A stretch of 64,000 bases of DNA. Origin: Pseudomonas nitroreducens. GTDB taxonomy: Bacteria > Pseudomonadota > Gammaproteobacteria > Pseudomonadales > Pseudomonadaceae. Where the stretch lies: NCBI RefSeq assembly GCF_014204515.1, contig NZ_JACHLI010000003.1, forward strand, positions 62,001-126,000. Reading direction: 5' to 3'. The first letter of the stretch is position 1. The number at the start of each line of letters is the position of its first letter. Under the pieces are notes generated by a model. It saw nothing but the letters and a program-made list of their open reading frames with translations. It ran no database searches and was not told where the DNA came from. This document shows, piece by piece, positions 8,578 to 15,393 of the stretch. The position numbers and the translations under genes were made by a program.

Positions 8578-9068
8578 ACAGCACCGCCCACTCGGCTATC
8601 GACCACTACCAGGCCGCCCAACACGCCATCGAAGCGCTGCGCCCGCTGCTGCGGCAACACCACGACCCACTGCTGCTGAGCCTGCTGGCCAGCGTGCAGG
8701 ACCACTTCGAGAGCGGCTTCTGGCTGGCCCACCTGCAGGTGCTGAGCAATGTGCGGGAAATCGCTGCGACGCCGTACTGCCGACGCATTCCCCTGACGCG
8801 GAGCCAGGCCGGCAATCTCGACCTGCTGCGGGCCGGCATGCTCGAAGCGCAGGACAGCCTCGCACCGGACTCCCGTGCGGCCCCCTGGAACGCCTTGTTC
8901 CATGCGCGCCAGCAATACCGCGCGGGAATCGCCCGCCAGTGCTTCGAGGCCGGCTATCTGATCCGTTTCTTCCAGTTGCTGCAGGAGGCCCGGCACGGTG
9001 TGCCGCAGTGGTCGCTTGGCACCCGCTGGATCACGCCGGGCCCGCGCAAGTATCGCTATCCGGGCTGA
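8574..9068 (+). CDS. Hypothetical protein coupled to the 93-aa ORF
   Basis: 164 aa, start overlapping the preceding stop by four bases. It is predicted mostly helical and has no signal peptide or transmembrane segment. Blocks such as HYQAAQHAIEALRPLL and FEAGYLIRFFQLLQ look amphipathic. No catalytic motif is seen and the family is not recognised. It forms a two-gene unit with the 93-aa ORF behind the hairpin element. Confidence 0.65.
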   Translation: MNSTAHSAIDHYQAAQHAIEALRPLLRQHHDPLLLSLLASVQDHFESGFWLAHLQVLSNVREIAATPYCRRIPLTRSQAGNLDLLRAGMLEAQDSLAPDSRAAPWNALFHARQQYRAGIARQCFEAGYLIRFFQLLQEARHGVPQWSLGTRWITPGPRKYRYPG

Positions 9069-9344
9069 GACGCCCGATTGCCGAAGCACGGTCAACGCGG
9101 CCGTCTCGCTGCTGGCGCGGTGGCCGATAAAGTTCGCACTTCGCTGCGGACCGCCGGTCCACCCTGAAGCGGCTGATAAGTCGGGAGGATGACGGCGTGC
9201 TCTTCAGAATTGCCTGACAGACCGTTTTGCCGACAGATCCTTACCATTTATCGACATTGCAGCCGTAACTGCTTCTTCCGATTGGAATTGATTGGTAAAT
9301 GTCTAAGCTGAAAACTGTACGAGGTGGGTGGGGGATCTAGCGCC

Positions 9345-9725
9345 ATGGCCAAGAACATCAAAGAGCGCGCAACGGTGATCTGCCGGCACGAAGACAAGAT
9401 CCTCTTCGTGCGCAAGCCCAAGTCGAAATGGAACCTCCCCGGCGGCCGCATCGAGGCCGACGAGCGTCCCGGTCAGGCCGCCGTGCGCGAGCTGATCGAG
9501 GAAACCGGGCTGAACACCGTGCAGCTCAGCTACATCGCTCCGCTGGAGCTGTACCAGACGCTGCACTACGTGTTCGAAACGCCCATCGATCCCACCCAGC
9601 AACCCACGCCGCTGAACGAGATCGCCGATTGCCGCTGGTTCAGCCCGGATGACCTCAAGGGACGCAACATCAACAAGTCGGTACGCCGCCTGTTGCGCTC
9701 CTGCCTGAGCAAAGAGGCCGGCTGA
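9345..9725 (+). CDS. Nudix hydrolase
   Basis: 126 aa from ATG 9345; an in-frame GTG at 9324 is less likely because a G-rich ribosome binding site lies between the two. The Nudix box is complete: GRIEADE, seven residues, then REL-x-EETGL, matching Gx5Ex7REUxEExGU. These Glu residues bind the divalent metal that hydrolyses a nucleoside diphosphate linked to another moiety. The substrate cannot be told from sequence. It is a single-gene unit preceded by ~120 bases of AT-richer DNA that probably holds its promoter. Confidence 0.9.
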   Translation: MAKNIKERATVICRHEDKILFVRKPKSKWNLPGGRIEADERPGQAAVRELIEETGLNTVQLSYIAPLELYQTLHYVFETPIDPTQQPTPLNEIADCRWFSPDDLKGRNINKSVRRLLRSCLSKEAG

Positions 9726-10171
9726 CGCCGTAATCCCGTTCATTTGACTGCGGCCAGCGCTTCTCATGGGAAGGGCCCAGTCTCGTGCCCTACGTGAAGT
9801 TCTTCGCGAGGGCTGCACTCTCCCTTCAGGGAGAGGGGAAATCCGAGGCACGAACGATCAGAAGAAAACAGCCGCGTAGGGCGCATAACCTGGAACAGGT
9901 TATCCGCCAACCCCGGCGGATAACGCTGGCGCGTTATGCGCCCTACGATGGACGGTCATTGTTCAGCAGTTGGTGCCTTTCCTCTCCAGCCTCGCCTGCG
10001 TAACGCATCAGCCCTTGTAGGAGCGAGCTTGCTCGCGAACCTCTTGGCACCGTGCAATCCCGGTTCGCGAGCAAGCTCGCTCCTGCAGCCGCGTAGGGCG
10101 CATAACCTGGAACAGGTTATCCGCCAACCCGGCGGATAACGCTGGCGCGTTATGCGCCCTACGGGGGATTG
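9726..10171. repeat. Intergenic block of REP-like palindromes
   Basis: No gene. It contains two copies (9876-9946 and 10093-10162) of a ~70-base palindrome that starts GTAGGGCGCATAAC and ends in its complement. Between them is an inverted pair of GTAGGAGCGAGCTTGCTCGCGAAC elements (10017-10040 and 10062-10087), a REPIN-like doublet able to form one long hairpin. Part of the CTCTCCC..GGGAGAGG family is seen near 9816-9840. Such elements probably act as transcript ends or are selfish repeats. Confidence 0.8.
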
Positions 10172-11140
10172 TCATGACTCGGCAGCCGAGCTCCAGCGCT
10201 TGCGCGCGTGCAGGTAGGCTGCCAGGTCCGCGTAGCCCAGCCGCTCGGCGATCCGCGTGCGCGTTTCGCCCTGCAGTTCCAGGTGCTGCTCCAGTTCGGC
10301 GCGCACCTGACCGAGCAGCTCGCGGAAGGTCATGCCCTGCTCGCCCAGGCGTCGGCGCAGGGTGCGGGAACTCTGGTGCAGGCGCTCAGCGACGCTCTCC
10401 AGCGCGGGCACCTCGCCCTGCTCCAGCAGACGGCGGATGATCGCCGCGGCCTTGGCGGCCCAGCCGCTGAGCTGGCGCAGCCGGGCCAGACGGCGGTCGA
10501 GCTCCTGGGTGAGCAGGTCGACCAGGCCGGCATGTCGCCCCAGCAGCGGCAGTTCCAGGGTGGCGGCATCGAAGTACAGGCGCGTGCGCGCGCTGGCGAA
10601 TTCGATCCGCTCGCCGAACCAGTCGCGGTACTGCTCGTGATAGGCCGGCCGTGCATGGGTGAAGCAGGCGCGCAGCGGCTGTACGGCCGCTCCGGTGCCA
10701 CGGCGCAACTGGGTCACGGCCATCACCGCGTAGTGCTCCACCAGATAGCGGTTGAGCGGTTCGGGCGCGTCGATGCGCAGCTCCACGGCCACTGAGCCGC
10801 CCTCTTCGATCAGCGCGAAGGCATCGGTATCCGACGCCAGCGGCGCGTAGCGCACCCAGCAGTGGATGGCCTGGCGGACGTCCGCGCAGAACTGCGCCAG
10901 GTGCGCGATCACGTGCCAGTCCTGCGCGGTGAAATGACCGAACAGCTGCAGCCCGATGGCCGGCTCCAGGCGCGCCGCCTCGATCCACAGCTGCTCCAGC
11001 TCCACCAGGTTGTAGTCGGTCTGCCGGCGTGGCCGCTGGCTGTTCAGATAGCGCTCCAGCACCTGCCCGAGCGGACCGCGGTGAAAACGCCGGCTGGCCA
11101 GGTTGGCCGATTCTCGGGTGATTGTGTCCGCTTCGAGCAT
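10172..11140 (-). CDS. AraC-family transcriptional regulator
   Basis: 322 aa, minus strand, from ATG 11140. The frame stays open far upstream but runs into the divergent gene, so this first ATG beyond the intergenic gap is chosen. The N-terminal two thirds resemble the arabinose-binding-like sensor domain of OruR/ArgR-type AraC proteins (GLQLFGHFTAQDW..). The C-terminal ~95 residues carry the helix-turn-helix (LHQSSRTLRRRLGEQGMTF) and a second HTH (TRIAERLGYADLAAYLHARK). It is divergent from the hydroxylase-reductase pair with a 66-bp gap, so it probably controls them. The inducer is unknown, perhaps a lipid or sterol-like compound. Confidence 0.88.
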   Translation of the reverse strand: MLEADTITRESANLASRRFHRGPLGQVLERYLNSQRPRRQTDYNLVELEQLWIEAARLEPAIGLQLFGHFTAQDWHVIAHLAQFCADVRQAIHCWVRYAPLASDTDAFALIEEGGSVAVELRIDAPEPLNRYLVEHYAVMAVTQLRRGTGAAVQPLRACFTHARPAYHEQYRDWFGERIEFASARTRLYFDAATLELPLLGRHAGLVDLLTQELDRRLARLRQLSGWAAKAAAIIRRLLEQGEVPALESVAERLHQSSRTLRRRLGEQGMTFRELLGQVRAELEQHLELQGETRTRIAERLGYADLAAYLHARKRWSSAAES

Positions 11141-11206
11141 GGGGCGAAATCCAGGGCTGGGGTTTGATGGCCAGGCGTTGCCCACCGTGCCTGAGCCGAG
11201 AGTGCC

Positions 11207-12064
11207 ATGACTACAACAACAATGCTCCTTCAGAATCCAACCGTGATCGTCGCGGGAATCTTCCTCGCTTTCATCCTGCTCGAACTGTCCTTCGCCACCT
11301 TTCGCCAACCACGCGGCCAGCGCCGCGATGCGCTGATCGAGGTGATCGGCTCCAGCCTGCTGCTGGGCGTCACCTTCCCGCTGGTGATGTGGGCCAGCGG
11401 CGCCCTGCTCGACGCCTTCGCCCCCGCCGCCCACGGCGCGCTGGCCGGCATCCCCTGGCTGGCGGGCTTTGCGCTGTTCCTGCTGTTCGACGACATGACC
11501 CAGTACTGGTGGCATCGCCTGACCCACCGCGTACCGTTCCTCTACGCCCTGCACCGCGCCCACCATTCGGCGCCGTATATGAGCATCCGCATCGTCTACC
11601 GCAACAACAGCTTCTATTACCTGCTGATGCCGGGCATCTGGTTCTCCGGCGCGCTGATCCACATGGGCCTGGCGAACGTCTACTACGTCTACCTGATCCT
11701 GAAGATGTGCGTGATCTTCGGCGCCCACAGCAACCTCGCCTGGGACGACAAGCTGTATCGCATCCGTGCCCTGCGTCCGCTGATGTGGCTGCTGGAGCGC
11801 ACCATCTCCACCCCCGCCACCCACTCCGCGCACCACGGCCTGAGCGCCGAGGATGGCGTGACTCACTACAAGGGCAACTTCGGCAACCTGCTGTTCTTCT
11901 GGGACGTGCTGTTCGGCACGGCGAAGATCACCCGCCGTCGCCCCGAGACCTACGGCATCGAGCACCTGGCGCCGGCGAGCTGGAAGGAGGAGCTGTTCTG
12001 GCCGCTGGTCCGTGCCCCGGAGAGCGCAGCGCAGAAAGGCGCGTCGCCGGAGGCCGCACAATGA
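11207..12064 (+). CDS. Fatty acid hydroxylase / sterol desaturase family membrane enzyme
   Basis: 285 aa with several membrane helices (about residues 12-30, 45-70, 82-95 and 138-165). The histidine clusters that bind the di-iron centre are present: HRLTH (H103, H107), HRAHH (H116, H119, H120) and HSAHH (H206, H209, H210). The family hydroxylates or desaturates lipid substrates with O2 and an electron donor. The next gene, a flavin reductase overlapping by four bases, may supply electrons. The divergent AraC regulator suggests substrate-inducible expression. The substrate is unknown. Confidence 0.88.
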   Translation: MTTTTMLLQNPTVIVAGIFLAFILLELSFATFRQPRGQRRDALIEVIGSSLLLGVTFPLVMWASGALLDAFAPAAHGALAGIPWLAGFALFLLFDDMTQYWWHRLTHRVPFLYALHRAHHSAPYMSIRIVYRNNSFYYLLMPGIWFSGALIHMGLANVYYVYLILKMCVIFGAHSNLAWDDKLYRIRALRPLMWLLERTISTPATHSAHHGLSAEDGVTHYKGNFGNLLFFWDVLFGTAKITRRRPETYGIEHLAPASWKEELFWPLVRAPESAAQKGASPEAAQ

Positions 12065-12657
12065 GCCCGAATATCGTGCTGGTCGCCGGCTCCAGCCAGC
12101 TGGACAGTCAGTCGGCCAAGGTCGCCCGCTACCTCGCCGCGCGCCTGGAAAGCCTGGCCCTCTGCGGCTGGGCGCAGGTGATCGATCTCGGCGCCCAGCC
12201 GCTGCCGTTGTGGCCGGCACCCGACACCGAACAGACCTGGCCGCAGCACCGCGACCTGCTGCGCGAAGCCGACGCACTGGTGGTGATTGCCCCTGAATGG
12301 CACGGCATGGCCTGCCCGGCGCTGAAGAACTTCTTCCTCTATGCCGGGCTGCGCGAGCTGGGCCACAAGCCGGCGCTGCCGGTGGGCGTCTCCGCCGGCC
12401 TGGGCGGCGCCTATCCGCTGACTGAGCTGCGCGCCTCCAGCTACAAGAACAGCCGCATCGCCTACCTGCCCGAGCAACTGGTGGTGCGGCGGGTGGAATG
12501 CATGTTCAACGACGGCCCGCCCCACGACGAGGACGATGAGCGCCTGCGCGAGCGCGCCGACTGGGCGCTGCGCATGCTCTGCCATTACGCCAGCGCCACC
12601 CGCGGGCTGCGCGAACTGAGCGGGGTCTTCGATCCGGCCTACGCCAACGGCATGTAG
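12061..12657 (+). CDS. NADPH-dependent FMN reductase family protein
   Basis: 198 aa; ATG overlaps the hydroxylase stop (ATGA). Flavodoxin-like fold: an N-terminal phosphate-binding loop (AGSSQLDSQSAK) and the APEWHGMACPALKNFF segment, which corresponds to the PEYN-G-x-P-LKN loop of SsuE/ChrR-type reductases. It uses NAD(P)H to reduce FMN or quinones. Coupling to the di-iron membrane enzyme suggests it feeds that reaction; this partnership is inferred from gene order only. Confidence 0.85.
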   Translation: MSPNIVLVAGSSQLDSQSAKVARYLAARLESLALCGWAQVIDLGAQPLPLWPAPDTEQTWPQHRDLLREADALVVIAPEWHGMACPALKNFFLYAGLRELGHKPALPVGVSAGLGGAYPLTELRASSYKNSRIAYLPEQLVVRRVECMFNDGPPHDEDDERLRERADWALRMLCHYASATRGLRELSGVFDPAYANGM

Positions 12658-12721
12658 CCGGGAGCACGGGGAGGCGTGCTATCTTCACGCCTTTTCCGCC
12701 AGCCCCCAGGATCGCTTTCCC

Positions 12722-13360
12722 ATGCTTCGCGCCGCCCTGCTCTGCGCCACCGCACTCTGCACGCCCCTGGCCCTTGCCCAGGTCGAGGTGAAACCGGTGC
12801 AGCATGCCAAGGTCGGTGCCGTGCTGGCGGTGAAGATCAGCGAAGACATCGCGCCGGGCGACTACGACCGCCTGTTCAAGGGTCTGCTGGCCAACCCCGG
12901 CAAGTACGCGCGCAAGGTGGCACTGCTGGACAGCATCGGCGGCAGCGCGGCGGAATCGATCCGCATGGGCCGCCTGCTGCGCGAAGCCGGCTTCGAGACG
13001 CTGGTGCCGACCAACAGCGTCTGCCAGGGCTCCTGCGTCTACCTGCTGGCGGCCGGCAAGCGCAAGACCGTGCGCGGTTATGTCGGCCTGCACCGGCCCT
13101 ACTACCCCGCTGGCGATTCGGCGCAGTCCAGCGGCGGCTACGATGCCCGGCGCTACCTGCGGGAGATGAACGTGCCGGTGGAACTGGCCGATACCATGCA
13201 GGGCATCGATCCGCGCAGCATGCGGGTTCTCTCCCCGGCGGAACTGCAGCGCTACGGCCTGTCCGCCGCGACGGCCCAGGTCAGCCCGCGCGCTACCGCG
13301 TCGGCCAACGATCAGCGTCCAGATAGCCCAGCAACTGGGTTGCAGTTCTACCGTCGCTGA
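12722..13360 (+). CDS. Periplasmic ClpP/crotonase-fold protein
   Basis: 212 aa with a clear signal peptide (MLRAALLCATALCTPLALAQ, cleavage after AQ likely). The core resembles ClpP-class serine peptidases. LLDSIGGSAAESIRMGRLL fits the oxyanion segment. Ser in CQGSCVYLLAAG sits where the nucleophile is expected, and GYVGLHRPY has a His where ClpP has its catalytic His. Two Cys flank the Ser and may form a disulfide. Its last 68 bases overlap the convergent phosphatase gene on the other strand. Activity and substrate are unknown. Confidence 0.75.
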   Translation: MLRAALLCATALCTPLALAQVEVKPVQHAKVGAVLAVKISEDIAPGDYDRLFKGLLANPGKYARKVALLDSIGGSAAESIRMGRLLREAGFETLVPTNSVCQGSCVYLLAAGKRKTVRGYVGLHRPYYPAGDSAQSSGGYDARRYLREMNVPVELADTMQGIDPRSMRVLSPAELQRYGLSAATAQVSPRATASANDQRPDSPATGLQFYRR

Positions 13361-13925
13361 GCACGAACAGCGAGGAGGCGTAGTCCGGGGTCGCCGGGTC
13401 CGCCACGCTGACCGAGTGTTCCAGGTCCTCGATGCATTCGCTGTGGGTCACCAGGATCAGGTTGCGGTGCGCCACCTTGTGCTTGAGCGCCTCGTCCAGC
13501 ATCGAGCCCTGGCAGCGGTACAGCCAGTTCTGCTCGACCGGCGCCTGGTCGAACATCCACTGCGCCGTCTGCGCCGCGCGCAACTGGTCGCTGCTCAGCA
13601 CATCGGCATTGCCCAGGCCCAGCGCGGCGAACCCACGGCCCAGCTCCCGGGCGCTCTGGCTGCCGCGCACGGTGATGCCTTCCTCCGCCGCCAGGCAAGG
13701 GGAACTGGAGCGGTCGCAGCGTTCGGCATGACGCACCAGCACGATCAGGTCGCCCTGGCGCCAGTGCTCGCGCAGTTGATCCTGCAGCGCGGCGTTGCCC
13801 TTCAGGTCCTGCGGCCGCGAACCGTCCAGCGGCAGGAAGCCGCTGAGCAGGCCGATCAGGGCCAGGATCGCCAGCAGCGGCAGGAGGCGCCGGGGCAACG
13901 AACTGAGGGACGGGATAATCGGCAT
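13293..13925 (-). CDS. Histidine phosphatase family protein, membrane-anchored
   Basis: 210 aa from ATG 13925 on the minus strand; upstream in-frame ATGs (for example 13958) cannot be excluded. An N-terminal hydrophobic stretch (LLPLLAILALIGLLSGFLP) is a signal anchor or signal peptide. The branch-2-like histidine phosphatase signature LVRHAERCD follows, with a later VTHSEC containing the second His. The overall pattern resembles Ais/PmrG-type periplasmic phosphatases that act on LPS phosphates; the substrate is inference. The 3' end overlaps the ClpP-like gene convergently. Confidence 0.82.
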   Translation of the reverse strand: MPIIPSLSSLPRRLLPLLAILALIGLLSGFLPLDGSRPQDLKGNAALQDQLREHWRQGDLIVLVRHAERCDRSSSPCLAAEEGITVRGSQSARELGRGFAALGLGNADVLSSDQLRAAQTAQWMFDQAPVEQNWLYRCQGSMLDEALKHKVAHRNLILVTHSECIEDLEHSVSVADPATPDYASSLFVLSDGRTATQLLGYLDADRWPTR

Positions 13926-14225
13926 GGGGCTCCGCCGTACGGCAAGGGGATACTGCATTCGTCCATTCCAGGCCTGCACAGGGCAGGTGACCCGGCCCAT
14001 CCCTGGGCTTTCCATCGCACTGCGGGTTGTCAGATGGCGGGCGAACAAACCCTATCGCCGCAATCGTGAAGATCCCGTTATGAATTGCTGAAGAATCCGT
14101 ACGGCCACGCCGATGACCGTCCGTCGCCCTGTCGCCAGGAGAGCAGCCAACTGACGCCTCGCGCGGGGCGCCGTGACATCCGACTGTGGTAGAAACAAGG
14201 CACAGTGCCATCAAGGGGTCAGTCC

Positions 14226-15197
14226 ATGCCGTACGACACCGTCAGCGAGAATCCCGTCTACCAGACCTTGCTCGAATCCACCCGCGCCATCCCGTGGAAG
14301 ATCGACTGGAAAACCATGACCTTCGCCTACATCGGCCCGCAGATCGAAGAGCTGCTGGGCTGGAGCCAGGCCAGCTGGGTCAGCGCCAACGACTGGGCCG
14401 ACCGCATGCACCCGGAGGACCGCGAACGGGTGGTGAACTTCTGCATCTCGCAGTCCCGCGAAGGCACCGACCACGAGGCGGACTACCGCGCGCTGACCAC
14501 CACCGGCGACTACGTGTGGATCCGCGACGTGGTGCACGTGGTGCGCGACGACAAGGGCGAGGTGGACTCGCTGGTGGGCTTCATGTTCGACATCAGCGAA
14601 CGCAAGCGCGCCGAGGAACAGCTGATCATGCTGCAGCGCCAGCTGGAGGAGTATTCCTATAAGGACGGCCTGACCGGCGTGGCCAACCGGCGCATGTTCG
14701 ACTCGGTGCTGGACACCGAATGGGGCAGCGCCCAGCGCAGTGGCCAGCCACTCTCGCTGGTGCTGCTGGATATCGACTACTTCAAGCAGTTCAACGACCA
14801 CTACGGGCACATCCGCGGCGACGACTGCCTGCGCATCGTCGGCAAGGCCCTGGCTTTTGCCCTGCACCGCCCGCGCGACTTCATCGCGCGCTTCGGCGGC
14901 GAGGAGTTCGTGCTGGTGCTGCCGGAGACCGACAACGAGGCCGCCCAGCAGATCGCCGAACGCTGCCGCGACGCACTGCGCGAGCAACGCATCGTCCATG
15001 AGAAGTCCGGGGTTTCCGACCTGCTGACCATCAGCCTGGGGGTCGGCACCGCCGTGCCCTCCTCCAGCGACCGTCCGCTGGACTTCGTCGCGGCGGTGGA
15101 CCGCCTGCTCTACCAGGCCAAGCAGGCCGGACGCGACCGCCTGGTGGCGGCGCAGTGGGAACGCGGCGATGACCTGCGGCGGGATTCGGTGCGCTGA
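14226..15197 (+). CDS. PAS-GGDEF diguanylate cyclase
   Basis: 323 aa from ATG 14226; an upstream in-frame GTG at 14205 is less likely. Residues ~15-125 form a PAS/PAC domain (DYVWIRDVVHVV.. GFMFDISERKRAEEQ) and a short coiled linker follows. The GGDEF domain starts near YKDGLTGVANRRMF. The active-site signature is GGEEF at residues 224-228. RPRD at 215-218, five residues before it, is the RxxD inhibitory site, so feedback by c-di-GMP is expected. No signal peptide or membrane helix is present: a cytosolic sensor. It stands ~200 bases before aceE but its own promoter and role cannot be judged. Confidence 0.92.
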   Translation: MPYDTVSENPVYQTLLESTRAIPWKIDWKTMTFAYIGPQIEELLGWSQASWVSANDWADRMHPEDRERVVNFCISQSREGTDHEADYRALTTTGDYVWIRDVVHVVRDDKGEVDSLVGFMFDISERKRAEEQLIMLQRQLEEYSYKDGLTGVANRRMFDSVLDTEWGSAQRSGQPLSLVLLDIDYFKQFNDHYGHIRGDDCLRIVGKALAFALHRPRDFIARFGGEEFVLVLPETDNEAAQQIAERCRDALREQRIVHEKSGVSDLLTISLGVGTAVPSSSDRPLDFVAAVDRLLYQAKQAGRDRLVAAQWERGDDLRRDSVR

Positions 15198-15393
15198 CAG
15201 CCGTGCGACGTCCTGACTCGACCAAGCGGACAGGCGCCGGCGTCAGAGCTGTCTAAGCTCTATAGCCACACGCGCATGCCGGCGGCAGCGCGGCGGCCTC
15301 AAGAGGGCTGCCGCCCACTGCGCCATACCGCTGGATCACCTGGCCCGGAGCCGGCACTGCGTAGAGCCGACCCCGTAACCAGGACCCCTGACC

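Noticed and set aside
8550..9095. 181-codon minus-strand ORF
   Set aside because: Antisense to the 164-aa ORF, whose start is coupled to the gene before it; the minus frame is Val/Ala/Gln-rich like other shadows.
9280..9300. TTGATTGGTAAATG before the Nudix gene as an Anr box
   Set aside because: The right half-site (AAATG) does not fit ATCAA.
9876..10162. Possible CRISPR array because of regularly spaced repeats
   Set aside because: Only two copies, each a palindrome of ~70 bases, separated by a different REP pair; no cas gene.
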